Of a DNA stretch of 64,000 nt, positions 49,725-64,000 are shown one piece after another. How positions within the stretch are numbered: position 1 is the stretch's first letter; each line of letters begins with the position of its first letter. The notes below the pieces were generated by a model. The model was not told where the DNA came from. It saw only the letters and a list, made by a program, of their open reading frames with translations, and made no database searches. The stretch is taken from assembly GCF_018812025.1 (NCBI RefSeq), contig NC_063044.1, forward strand, positions 45,668,077-45,732,076, written 5' to 3'. Position numbers and translations under genes: made by a program. This DNA is from Megalobrama amblycephala (Eukaryota; Chordata; Actinopteri; Cypriniformes; Xenocyprididae).

Positions 49725-50334
49725 TTGAAAATGTACGAGGGGGAAAGTCCACTGATGAGTTTTACCAAGCATAAGCCATATGTGCCGGCCTGCTTGGGCC
49801 CCAGCCCAATTTAATCCCTATAATTACATGATTCATGAACTAATCGGTTTTTGGGTGTACTCTATTTGTTTGATTAACCGGTTCACAAAACGATTCGTTC
49901 ATGAATACGACTGAATTGACACCTTTACAAGTCTCCCTAAAGTAAAAGAAGTTAATTTTAAAATAATGAATGACATATAACCATCTAAAGAATTCCTTAA
50001 ATCAAAATTTGATATTGGAGAAAACTTTTTTAAATTTTGTGAAATTGATATTGAAACCACTGACTATATCGTCTTTTATTGTAATTAAGTTGTTTTGGTC
50101 TCAATTGTACAGTAAAATGTCATGTATTATTACATGTGTAAATCCCTTTGAATGCAAACAAATTAAGTTTGGTGTACTTAAGAAAGATTGTTCACAACAC
50201 TAGCTAGGTTAATAACCTTTTTGAATTCTTTGAACTAATAACGTCCTTTCCTCATTTTACTAATGAACTTGCTTTTGCTGCCTCTCTTTGTACCCTTTCA
50301 AATTAAAAACAGTAGCCAATTTCTTCAATGAACT

Positions 50335-51060
50335 ACTACCATTCAAAAGTTTGGAAACATTACTATTTTTAATGTTTTTGAATAAGAATATGCTCATCAA
50401 GCCTGCATTTATTTGATCAAAAATACAGAAAAAAACAGTAATATTGTGAAATATTATTACAATTTAAAATAATGGTTTTCTATTTGAATATACTTTAAAA
50501 TATAATTTGTTTCTGTGATGCAAAGCTGAATTTTCAGCATCATTACTCCAGTCTTTTGTGTCACATGATCCTTCAGAAATCAATCTAATATGCTGATTTT
50601 ATACTCAGTTATTATCAATGTTGGAAACAGTTGTGTTGCTTAATATTTTTTGGAAACTGTGATACTTTTTTCAGGATTCATTGATGAATAAATAGTCAAA
50701 AAGAACAGCATTTATTCAAAATAGAAATTCACAAAGAATCCTGAAAAGTATCATGTTATAAAAAATATTAAGCAGCACAACATTTGTAATAAATCATCAT
50801 ATTAGAATGATTTCTGAAGGATCATGTGACACTGAAGACTGGAGTAATGATGCTGAAAATTCAGCTTTGATCACAGACATAAATTATATTTTTTAAAGTA
50901 TATTATAATAGAAAACCATTATTTTAAATTGTAATAATATTTCACAATATTACTGTTTTTTTCTGTATTTTTGATCAAATAAATGCAGGCTTGATGAGTA
51001 GAAGAGACTTCTTTCGAAAACATTAAAAATAGTAATGTGTCCAAACTTTTGAATGGTAGT
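50335..51060. mobile_element. Long palindromic (fold-back) element, best copy of its family
   Basis: The element starts ACTACCATTCAAAAGTTTGG and ends with the complement CCAAACTTTTGAATGGTAGT. The two halves are inverted copies along most of the 726 bp, including GCCTGCATTTATTTGATC and its complement and the TCATTACTCCAG motif. It is non-coding. Partial copies occur elsewhere in this window. Confidence 0.9.
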
Positions 51061-52574
51061 CTATGTGCCCTATAGCTCCCTTAAAATAACTTATTTTTCC
51101 ATAAATGTTGCTCTTTCAATTATTTAAATATTATTTATTATGTATTTTTATTTATTTTTATTGTTTTCTTCCCGGCCTTTCATAATTGTATATTTGATTT
51201 AAGACTTTGTCGCTGTTACATATTATAATTTATTATAATTTGCCCTTTGAAAATTGTACATTGTTAATATTGTTTGTTCAGTGCCTGTTTGTATGTAAAT
51301 TTGTTTATTTTTCAATAATAATAATAATAATAATAATAAAAATCGGAATAATAAAAATAAAAATAAAAATAAAAAGTCGAAACGAATCGTTCAAAAAAAA
51401 AAAAAAAAAAAAAATCGCTACAGATTATTTTGAGCGCCTTCTAGTGTCCCATGATGATAAGGGAGGCTCGCTTGAAACAAACGCAACCAAACAACCAACC
51501 AACCGACGGCTCGCAAAATGATGGCATCATTACAAATCGGCCAATCAGAAGCCGGCATGAAACAAACCACGAGCTGAGAGTTTCTACACAACAGAAGAAT
51601 CCTATTGTCAGGAGTGTAACGTGCCAGAAAATAATTTGCAGTATTATTTTATTCTTAAGAACCTTAATCTTAGTTTTTTTTTTTACCTCAATAATTTTTC
51701 TCACAGGAAATATATCTAGAATAAAGCAACTTTGAGCATTACCCGAAGGTAAGTTGCTAGCTAGCGTGATGGCTCTTGATAATGGTGATAGTTTCATCAG
51801 TTCGGCTAAGTTATGAGATGTGGTACTCGTCTAAAACTCTCGTCAACATTATTAACATAATCTTAATATTGCTATTGTAATATACAACTATTTGATCCAG
51901 ATTACATGTCAACATCTTCTGCATCCGTTTCCGTCGGAGCCGAATCCGCCGACAGTTAATCAAACTTTGAGGGGCTGGTTTGCTGTTAGCCAGCTAGCAA
52001 ATAAGACTGCAGTCTTTACATGTTGATAGTAAGTTGATGTCTACTAAGAATGCCTACTCTAGCTTAACATTTTGATAATTTGATAGGAAACATAATTGCA
52101 TACCACTTCATTGCAACGTCTTTTAGTAGGGAATGCTTTTTTGTTGTTAGCTTAGCTTGGGTTATTAATCCTTAAGACGTCTTCAGGTAGGCTAAGTCAC
52201 ACAGTTCTTAAATAATGTCATATTGTTACTGTTAAACATGGTAGAGTAACAATGAGTTGTACGCCCGAAGGGAAATATCTCTAGTTTTTAAAAATCATCA
52301 CAAGACACGCCCTTCCTCTTCTGTTTTTCCTCTCTATTACAATAAACTGACTCATACAAGAGGAACCGATTTCAATGGCACAGCAGCTTTGTCTGTGTGC
52401 ATAGTTTATGTACACAGACTGTCTTATTGTTATTATATTATTTTTGTATTTTTAGAATGCTTTTGGCTGACTACATGACCAGACATAGACTGCAGACCAT
52501 TTCAGCTTGATACATTTGTTACTGTAAAATGTATTGATGGTTTTTATTTTGCCAGTAAACCTGACTGAACAGCA

Positions 52575-55427
<2,853 letters not shown>

Positions 55428-56916
55428 ATAAAGTGCACAAGCGTGTCTTTCGTTCCCACATCATTTGGAAAACCAGTATTCCTAATACATTATTAAGAAA
55501 ATGCTTTATTTTCAGGAGCTGAAACATATCTTATGCCTCAAGTCTTCCACTATCTGAGAAGGGCTCTGCTTTTATATTCATATCAACCCTGTTATTGTGT
55601 TTCAGCCTGTGGGCTGAAACTGCTACCTGTTGTTTGGCTATTGTGTTTTGCAGATGTACTAACTCTTAATTTCACACTGTTTGTTTTTTATTTTTGTTTG
55701 TGTTGTTTTTAGGTATCTAATGATTATAGCAGTTTTGAATTGTATAATCTGCACTGTAATCTTGATTTGCTCTTTTTGGGACCTTAAATTGGGAGAGTCC
55801 ATAGATTCACCTCTGCAACCCCATTATATTTGGCACTAAACTACTGATCAATGTCCTGTGAAACCTCTACATGTGCTTATTGTTGGTGACTGGACTGGAG
55901 CAATGTTGACAGCAGATTCATTTTTTTAATGCAGAAATACCTGGTTTTATTTTTTTAGAAACTAGCATTTTGATTAATTGAGTTTGTTACTAATGGAATG
56001 TCATGTCTTTAGTGTTTAGAGTTGCAAATTATGTTACAAGGAGGTTGGTGAGATGTTGTGAGCTGAAGCTGCTGTTCATATCGTTGTCTCGTAGGGGCTG
56101 ATGTAAGTAACCAACAGTAGCTGAACTCTTTATGCATGATGAAAACCTTTTTCTTTCTAGTAATAGCTATTGAACTCCTCGTTTGGACTGTCAGTGCCAT
56201 CTTTGAATTCAAAGATTTATTTTTCTGTACAGTACTGGAGAGTAGTTGCTATCATCGTGCTCTGAACTTGAATTTATTGTGCCTTAATTTTGTGGCCATA
56301 ATAAGCTTTGCCTCAAAGTTAACTTGTGTATTGGGGAACTTACTACCCTGAAAGGGAGTTGCAGCTTCTCTTGCTATTCATCCCAATGTATTAATTCCCT
56401 GATATTTCAGGGATTCCAGGATGAAGAGAAATTGAATTCTGAGTGGAGTTCAATCCCTTAGTTTTCACATTTCTCTCATTTTTGAGTTGTAGATTTAGTC
56501 GAGTAACAAGCAATATGAATACTTCAGTGAAGGGTACAGATATTTTTATGTTAAAAATAGAAATGCAAGGAAGAACTGATACATTATTTTATCCACTTTG
56601 CCTAGAGGTACTAATGAAAAATTATAGAAATGGAGAATGATGGTTGATGGGAATATTTAGCACATATTATTGCACCATCTCAGGGCCTCGTGTAAGCAAT
56701 AACCTCAGTAAAGATGTCTTTACAGTCCAAATTCTGTATTTGTCTCTATATGCACAAGGCATGCACAATTGCCACTTGTATAATTGTCAACATGGGTTTT
56801 CTTTGCTATTAATGAACCTACACATCTGCAATGTCCATGCATTCCTCAGCAAAGGCAGTGCTTGGTTTATCCTGTCTGTAAAACCATTTTATTGTAGGTT
56901 AATCCATAACCTACAA

Positions 56917-56922
56917 AATAAA
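56917..56922 (+). other. Polyadenylation signal of nde1
   Basis: AATAAA lies about 1.5 kb after the stop and is followed by TG- and T-rich sequence. Confidence 0.5.
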
Positions 56923-57467
56923 TGTCTAGTTAACAGGAGTGATTATTTGACTGTCTCTTTTCAAAAATGTTATTGTTAAAGCAAGGACAGAGTTCTTGGT
57001 TATGTTTTTTTTTCTTTCTTTGATGCAGATTTAATTCTGTATAACATGCAAGGCACAGATAGCAGTATATGTTGATGCATACAAAGCAATTTAGGTCAAC
57101 AAAAGTGCCTAGTACACATTTAATTAACAAACCTAAATTATGATATCCTTTAAGGGACGTTTTAAAAAATAAGTTTGCGTCCAGGTTTGTATTGTTACAA
57201 TGTCAGCAGTAAATGCAAATGAACAATGTGTACTCTTTCTCTGTTACCTCCACCCAGATATCGCTGTTTATTTGTCAGCAGCAGCACTCCAAAAGTTTGC
57301 ATGTTGCACAACTTGTAACTTTTTTTTGTTGTTTACTGTATAGCCAAATATATTAAAGCCAATGTGAATTAACCCCTTAAATGCTTAAAACAAAGAACTT
57401 ACCATAGTACAGTGTGGTATCACTTGTTGGTATCACTTTTGTGGTATTTGGATATATACTATGGTAC

Positions 57468-57570
57468 TTAAAGGGTTAGTTCACCCAAAAATGAAAATTC
57501 TGTCATTTATTACCCTCATGCCGTTCCACACCCATAAGACCTTTGTTAATCTTCAGAACACAAATTAAGA
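57468..57570. mobile_element. Truncated TTAA element
   Basis: The segment begins TTAAAGGGTTAGTTCACCC, identical in type to the ends at 10499 and 16860, and continues into ATCTTCAGAACACAAATTAA as in the 10499 copy. The other half is absent. Confidence 0.8.
57506..57511 (-). other. Candidate polyadenylation signal of myh11
   Basis: AATAAA on the minus strand, about 210 bases beyond the stop, is the nearest canonical signal I could find and lies inside the truncated TTAA element. Confidence 0.45.
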
Positions 57571-57720
57571 ACAAGATTCTACCCCCTTAGAGTTAGTCAG
57601 TTAGAATTAGTGAAGAACAGAAGTACCAAATCTCCTTTTTAGGAGATAGTCAAGATTAAATAAGTATAAATTATCATTCAAAAATGGCAAAAAACAAAAA
57701 AGGCTTTGGAAATGATTTCT

Positions 57721-60700
57721 TTAGTTGTCATCCTGGGTTCCATTGATTGGCTCCATTTGAGGTTTCTCAGGTCGACCCACAGGAGTAGCAGAAGGACCCC
57801 CATCTTCTGGGACCTCAGAAGTTTCCATCATGCTCCTGCGTGTTTTTCTGAAGCTCCCGCCTCCACTACGCCTTAATGGGCTGCTGAAAGATGAGTCACT
57901 GCCACGCCTGAGGAACATATGAGGAAATAAGAAACCACACATCTCCAAACATACCCCATTCAAGCATGCAAACCTACGTCTCTGAATGTACTTTACTGTA
58001 GGACACAAAACGGAGGATGTCAAAAATGGAATTCTGGCTTCACATACATTACAGAAAGGGATCACTGCAGAACAACCTGAGTTTGCTCCTGAGTGAAGAC
58101 ACTTCTCTGCTCAGAGCATTATTGGCCTCGACGGCCTCGTTCAGCTCTTTCTGAAGTTTACGACGAGCAGCAGTGGCACGCTGAGACTCCTCGTCGCTCT
58201 CCTCTACCTGCATCTTCAGCTGCCTTGCTCGAAGATTTGCTTTCTCAGCCTACAATATGGATGACATCAGTCAGAGTTGTCAGTGTCATGAGGAAAACAT
58301 GGGACCTCAAAGGCTTTACATGAATCCTTCATACCTGGTCCTTATACTGCTCCATCTGTTTTCGTTCATCCTCTAACTGATTTATCAGTTCCTTTAGTTT
58401 CTTGTCCTTCTGCCGCATGGCCTTGGCAATCGCTTGTCTCTCCCTGGTGGAAGAAACTAGTTGAAAACCCATCTGTCTTTACAGCCAAATCCATATTAAC
58501 ACTGATGATCTCACCTGCTCTCATGGTCCAGTTGGTCCTCTATTTGTTGTAGCTTGGTTTCTAGGATAGCTACAGAGGCCCGTTGCTTGGACTTGACCTG
58601 TCCCTCCATCTCCAGCAGCTTGGCCCTCAGCTCTTTGTTCTGCCTCTCCATCTGCTGCCAGCCACTCTCATTCCTCTGAGCATTGGAGCGTTCAATTTGC
58701 AGCTCATTGGTCAGTTGATCCACCTAGTTATAGGTAAAATGATTTGTGGTATGACCTTGAAAGAACACCTTCACTACAGCATCCAAGTGGATGAATGGCA
58801 CAATAACCCCATTACCTCCTGCACACTTCTCCGCAGTCTCTCACTGAGTGTCTCTGTGTTTGCCTGTTCCTCATCAAGCTCCTCTTCCAACTGTTGGATC
58901 TTGGCTTCCAGACGACGTCTCTCATCAGACATGCCGGATCTATCAGCGGACAATTATTGCATATGTTATTCCAGTTTAAGCTTCATTTTTCCATTTTGCA
59001 AATACTAATTCCCAACTTACTTTCCAAACGAGCCGCTTGCTATCTCCCCTGCTATCTCATCTCTCTCTCGTTCAGCTTGTTTGCGAGCTCTCTCTGCTGT
59101 AGCCAGTTCCTACGAAGGCATTGACATTACAATTGTATGGCTAGATATTTAAGCTCATTTCCATCAACATTTAATATCATGTATACCTCATGTAAGTGTA
59201 AGATTTCTGCTTCCATGGTTCTGGCCTTTCTCTCAGATTCTCTAGCTTCAGAAAGAACCTCCTTGTTGGACGCTCGCGCATCTTCCAGCTCCCTCTGGGA
59301 ATCTTTCATCTGTGTCTGTCATGGGGAAGACAACTAACATAGATGAATGTTGATAAAGGCTTGGGAAACTAAAAAAAAGTTTGAAGGGTTGACCCTCTGA
59401 CCTGAGTCTTGCGAAGTTGTTTAATGGCCTCATCCTTTGCTCTGCTGATGGCATCAACTTGGTCTTCAAGGTCCTGCAAATCCCCCTCAAGTTTCTTCTT
59501 GGCAGCTGCCAGTGAAGTTCTCATCTTCTGCTCATCTTCTAGCTCAGTCTCAAGCTCATGTACCTGTGTGCCAAGTGGGTAAATATAAGAGAATAATTGC
59601 TATTGCTGATTTGAGGAGGGTAAGGAGTCTACAAGAAATGCCATGCAGTTCAGATTCAGAAAGATCTACAAAAGCATCAAGCAACAAAAATCAAAACAAA
59701 GAAATCTATCTTTACCTGCTTGAGCAGTTGTTTCCTCTTCTCTTCACTTTGCTCCTCTCTGCCCTGCAGGTCTCTTTGAAATTGGACTTTGAGGGCCTGC
59801 ATATTAACTTCCAGATGGAGTTTAGCATCCTCTGCAGTCTGTAATTCATCCTCAAGTTCCTCCATCTGAATTGTCATCTCTTCCACTTGAGCCTCCAATC
59901 CACGTTTGGCCTTCTCCAGCTCATGGACCTTTCAAATATTTTTTTTTTTAATATGCAATATTTAGTAATCTAATGTCAGACAAAGTTGACTAAGGTTTAC
60001 TGTCTAACTTTCATGCTACTATAAAACACAACTTACATTTCTGCCCACATCATCCTTTGAACTGATCAGATCTTCCATCTCAGTGCGAAGGGCCTTATTA
60101 AGTTTCTCTAATTCTTTTAAGGAACCCTGGGATTCTTCCAGGGCTCGAGTCAGGGCCAAACATTTGGTCTCCTTCTCCCGTGCCTCAGCCTCTGCACTAT
60201 CACGCTCCTGGGCATACTTGCTGGAGATGGTCTTCTCATCAGAAAGCATCTTAATGAGGAAAAAAATAATAACTGAGTAGCAGTAATTGTACTGTGGAAA
60301 TTAGGACAAATTAGTTGAAACACAAGTGCAACCTGGTCAAATTTCCGTTGTTTCTTCTCTAGATTTGAAACCAGCTGTCTCTGGTTGTCCAGGTCCACCA
60401 GCACATCCTCCAACTCTTGCTGAAGATGATTCTTGGTCTTCTCCAGCTTGTCATAGGCTGCAGCTTTCTCTTCGAACTCTCCATTTGTGGCCTCCAGATC
60501 CCTCTGTAGTCGTCTCTTGCTTTCTTCAAGCATTTGGAAATTGCTGGAGAACTCATCCAACTTTTTCTTTGCATCTGACAACTAGAAACAAACTTATTTA
60601 AAGTTAATTTGTACATTTTTATTTTGGCACAACATTGTCATATGCTGAGATGCTTTATGAAATTATATTGCAATTGTGAGAGACTGACCTGCGTGTTAAG

Positions 60701-63700
60701 GGTGGAGACCTGTCTCTCCACGTTCCTTCTGGCTTCAGCCTCTTCCTCTATTTGTTCCAGCAGACTGTTTCGCTCATCCTCCATTTGACGTAGCCGAGTG
60801 GAAAAATTCAGTTTTTGACGGGTCTCCTCACCAAGTAACTCCTAAATAGGCACACAGACAAAACATTAAGTGTCAGGTGCTTCTCAGAATAGTTATTACA
60901 GCTTGATGGCTGTCACAATTCTTTAGATCGGAGCCTTTAAAAAAACAAAACAAAAAAAAACATAGTACCTGAGTACACCCCTCACATTTTTGTAAATATT
61001 TTATTATATCTTTTCATGTGACAACACTGAAGAAATGACACTTTGCTACAGTGTAAAGTAGTGAGTGTACAGCTTGTGTAACATTGTAAATTTGCTGTCC
61101 CCCTCACGGCACCTCATGGCAAAGAACTCTCTGAGGATCTGAACAAAAAGAATTGTTGCTCTACATAAAGATGACATAGGCTATAAGAAGATTGCCAAGA
61201 CCCTGAAACTGCAGCAAGGTGGCCAAGACCATGCAGCGGTTTAACAGGACAGGTTCCACTCAGAACAGGCCTTGCCATGGTAGGCCAAAGAAGTTGAGTG
61301 CACATGCTCAGTGTCATATCCAGAGGATGTGTTTGGGAAATAGACGTATGAGTGCTGCCAGCATTGCTGCAGAGGTTGAAGGGATGACAGGATCAGCCTG
61401 TCAGTGCTCAGACCATACGCTGCACACTGCATCAAATTGGTCTGCATGGCTGTCATCCCAGAAGGAAGCCTCTTCTAAAGATGATGCACAAGAAAACCCG
61501 CAAACAATTTGCTGAAGACAAGCAGACTAAGGAGATGGATTACTGGAACCATGTCCTGTGGTCTGATGAGACCAAGATAAACTTATTTGGTTAGGATGGT
61601 GTCAAGTGTGTGTGGCGGCAACCATGTGAGGAGTACAAAGACAAGTGTGTCTTGCCTACAGTCAAGCATGGTGGTGGGAGTGTCATGGTCTGGGGCTGCA
61701 TGAGTGCTGCCGGCACTGGGGAGCTACAGTTCATTGAGGGAACCATGAATGAGCAGAGCACAATCCCCTCCCTTCGGAGACTGGGCTGCAGGGCAGTATT
61801 CCAACATGATAACGACCCCAAACCCACCTCCAAGACGACTACTGCCTTGCTAAAGAAGCTGAGGGTAAAGGTGATGGACTGGCCAAGCATGTCTCCAGAC
61901 CTAAACCCTATTGATCATCTGTGAGGCATCCTCAAACGGAAGGTGGAGGAGCGTAAGGTCTCTAACATCCACCAGCTCCGTGATGTCGTCATGGAGGAGT
62001 GGAAGATGACTCCAGTGGCAACCTGTGAAGCTCTGGTGAACTCCATGCCCAAGAGGGTTAAGGCAGTGCTGGAAAATTTAATGGTGGCCACACAAAATAT
62101 TGACACTTTTTTCTCTTAGGGGTGTACTCACTTTTGTGGCCAGCGGTTTGGACATTAATTGCTGTGTGTTGAGTTATTTTGAAGGGACAGCAAATTTGCA
62201 CTGTACAAGCTGTACACTCACTATTTTACATTGTAGCAAAGTGTCATTTCTTCAGTGTTGTCACATGAAAAGTTATAAATGTTATAAATGTGTAAACTAT
62301 TATCTTGGGTTATTTGATTTTCTATTTATCTTTTTTTTGTTTCTTATCAGACATTAAAATAAAACCCTTGCTTAAAATTATGCAGTACCTGTGTATCTTG
62401 TAGCTGAGAGTTGAGGCTGGCAACATCTTTGCTCAGCTTAATGTTCTTGCTCTCTGCCTCATTGAGGATGCTATTCACATTGTTATACTCCATCTGAGAG
62501 ATTTTACAAAAGACATCCATCAATCAGGTATTTCTGTACAGAAACCTTGCACTGTTTCTATAGTAATATTTTCAAAGTGTTTATTCAGAGAATATGTCTG
62601 AACATATAACGCACAGTCAGTTTAGACACTGCATCTCCAAGCTCTTCCCTCTTCCTCTCGCTCTCATTGAAGCGAGTCTGAAGGTCAGCAAGCTGGGTCT
62701 CCACCTTCTTCTTCTTCTGTTCCACATCCTGCTTTGCATTGCCCATTGATCGAAGGTTTCCATTCAGGTCTACAACCTCCTTCTCTAGGGCCTGTTTCGC
62801 CTTCTCCAGACTGGCCTTGGCCTGTGTTTCAGAAATATAAATGTGTTTAGTTTGAATAATTTTGCAGACCAGTATATCCAAAGGACTGACAAATGAAGAA
62901 ACCATTATTAGAAACCAATATTAAAAGGAGCCAACAATGTTCAAAAACGTACCAAAACAGTTGGTATTGCTTGTGCACTGTAATTTTCTTTTGTTTTATG
63001 TCAATGTTAGACAGTTTTCTTACCCGTATGGATTGCTCCAGCTGTTGACTGAGTTCATTAACAGCCTGAGCATGTTTTTGTTTCATTTCTTGCACTTGAG
63101 CCTCATGGCTTCGGCCTTCTTCTTCTATCAACTTTTTCAGCATGGCCACCTCCTGCTCTCTTTTAGCCCTGCCCAAGAAAGATACTAAGATACTAAGATC
63201 TAGTCTATCATATCTTGATTGTAAATGGTAAAAAATTAATAAATTACTATTTGAAAGTTCCATATTGAAATAATCACCGTAGCTCTTGTTGCGCCGCTGT
63301 GGTGTCTAGTGTGTCCTCCAGTTCAGTCCTCAAGGCCGACAGCTCTTCCTCCAGCTCCTTTCTGGCCTTTTCTGACTTCCTACAAGCCTCCTGTTCAGCA
63401 TCAAGTTCATCATGAAGCTCTGAGACAAGTCCTTCCATTTCCTGTATCTTTTTCAGAGCACTGCTCTTCTGAGCTGATTCTTTTTCCACGCTGGACAATA
63501 TACAGATAGTCTGGTTATAATTTACAATGAGAAGTGAAGCAGTGTCTTTAAACAGTCTTTTATGATGGGAGTAACAACATACCATGCCCGAAGTTCCTGA
63601 ATTTCCCCTTCACTTCTGCCTTGTTGCGTCTTGAGCTCTGCTATCTGGGTCTGCAGGTCCTTTAATTGTTCCTGTACATCATTATACTCAGTCTCCAGCT

Positions 63701-63960
63701 TACGTTTGGCTTTCTCTACATCCTGTCGACTCTTCTCTTCCTTCTTCATTCGAACTGCACAGACACACAGAATATTGCTTCAAAGTATTTACCACATTAT
63801 TTGATTTGAAGAGATTCAAAAGTGACAATGAAAAACCTTCAAGATCTGAAATCATAGATTCATGTTTAGCCTTCAGTTTAGTCAAATTTTTGGATTTTTC
63901 TTCCTCCTCAGCAAGGTTGGAGCAAAAGTCAGCTAACCGATCCTCCAACTGTTGCTTCTC
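57721..63960 (-). CDS. myh11: Smooth-muscle-type myosin heavy chain, C-terminal rod part (5' end outside the window)
   Basis: This is the tail of a class II myosin heavy chain, which dimerises as a coiled coil and assembles thick filaments. The 18 exons are 63837-63960, 63583-63754, 63278-63490, 63024-63168, 62615-62821, 62389-62493, 60689-60841, 60333-60581, 60037-60249, 59716-59928, 59402-59563, 59187-59309, 59021-59109, 58816-58939, 58515-58723, 58335-58443, 58077-58249 and 57721-57907. They give 989 residues in frame. Heptad-rich rod motifs match vertebrate non-sarcomeric myosins: [65 protein letters not shown] and RRKLQ.EL.EA.E.N. The non-helical tail after LRSKLRRG is about 60 residues and ends PINGTQDDN. 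Choice of MYH11 over MYH9/MYH10/MYH14 rests mainly on the adjacent nde1 and a tail unlike the MYH9 or MYH10 tails. Motor and neck lie beyond the right edge. Confidence 0.9.
60964..62291 (+). mobile_element. Decayed Tc1/mariner transposon in a myh11 intron
   Basis: Inverted repeats flank a broken transposase. The stretch 61010-61102 (CATGTGACAACACTGAAGAA...) is the inverse of 62187-62280 (...TTCTTCAGTGTTGTCACATG). The left end adds TGAGTACACCCCTCAC, whose complement also occurs at about 62119-62131, like an inner repeat of an IR/DR-type element. The outer right end is eroded. It lies antisense to myh11. Confidence 0.88.
61109..62120 (+). pseudogene. Tc1-like transposase pseudogene
   Basis: Conceptual translation shows Tc1 blocks in order: [19 protein letters not shown] (N-terminal DNA-binding part), [43 protein letters not shown] and [20 protein letters not shown]. 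The DDE aspartates are visible in DETK and HDND; the third acidic position reads D in NPIDHL. Stop codons break FG-DG and HL-GI, and the N-terminal third needs frameshifts. It is therefore non-functional. Confidence 0.9.
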
Positions 63961-64000
63961 CTAAATACACAGAAGCAGGAGCCATTTTACTCAGATCTGA

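Larger units (their letters stand above)
49200..52574. other. Intergenic region upstream of nde1
   Basis: This holds a TA run (49653-49720), a large palindromic element (50335-51060), an AAT/AAAAT-rich simple stretch (51310-51410) and, from about 51420, the likely nde1 promoter. A probable nde1 5'UTR exon ends at the donor after 51748, and the second starts at 52556. No other gene was seen. Confidence 0.55.
55428..57720. other. Shared 3' region of nde1 and myh11
   Basis: The two genes converge here. The nde1 3'UTR likely ends after the poly(A) signal at 56917 (alternative ATTAAA near 57351). The myh11 3'UTR reaches leftwards to about 57500. No further coding region is supported. Confidence 0.6.

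Noticed and set aside
51207..51521. Open frame rich in I and K upstream of nde1
   Set aside because: It is generated by AAT/AAAAT simple repeats and a poly(A) run.
57721..58065. Minus-strand 114-codon frame read as one exon
   Set aside because: The family match begins at the acceptor before 57907; the upstream part is intron.
61610..61924. 104-codon frame resembling an intact transposase
   Set aside because: It is only the catalytic part of a Tc1 transposase; in-frame stops before and after it and frameshifts upstream show a pseudogene.

Overview
The window is AT-rich vertebrate DNA carrying long multi-exon genes and many short non-autonomous DNA transposons. The gene families, the compact GT-AG introns and the repeats (TTAA-flanked elements beginning GTTCACCC, fold-back elements, a decayed Tc1/mariner copy, long TA runs) point to a teleost fish, most likely a cyprinid of the carp/zebrafish type. 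Species is inferred from the repeat style, not proven. No tRNA, rRNA or CRISPR array was recognised.

Layout, left to right: rrn3 (minus, 17 coding exons, complete), a tmem238-like gene (minus, two exons), mpv17l (minus, four exons), pdxdc1 (plus, 23 exons), gspt1/eRF3a (plus, 14 exons), a small PIRT-like membrane protein gene (plus, one coding exon), nde1 (plus, eight exons), and the 3' part of a smooth-muscle-type myosin heavy chain, myh11 (minus, 18 exons, cut by the right edge). For every complete model the summed exon length is a multiple of three: 613, 155, 196, 767, 577, 124 and 332 residues. The myh11 part adds 989 residues.

RRN3, PDXDC1, MPV17L, NDE1 and MYH11 are neighbours on human 16p13.11 and GSPT1 lies nearby on 16p13, so this is a block of ancient vertebrate synteny, including the tail-to-tail NDE1/MYH11 pair. 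The genes are not an operon and have unrelated jobs: Pol I initiation (rrn3), translation termination (gspt1), dynein/LIS1 regulation (nde1), contractile filaments (myh11), a mitochondrial or peroxisomal membrane protein (mpv17l), and a PLP-fold protein that seems to lack the catalytic lysine (pdxdc1).

Accessory structure lies in introns and intergenic DNA: TTAA-type elements, a 9-bp-TSD element with perfect 38-bp ends, an 8-bp-TSD hAT-like element, an element inserted inside a fold-back element, near-perfect hairpins, and a 1.6-kb minisatellite of palindromic 11-mers split by a 348-bp TG...CA insertion. I found no clearly new biological system. The strongest leads are the GC-AG introns of rrn3 and gspt1, the palindromic minisatellite, the long hairpins, and the altered PLP site of pdxdc1.
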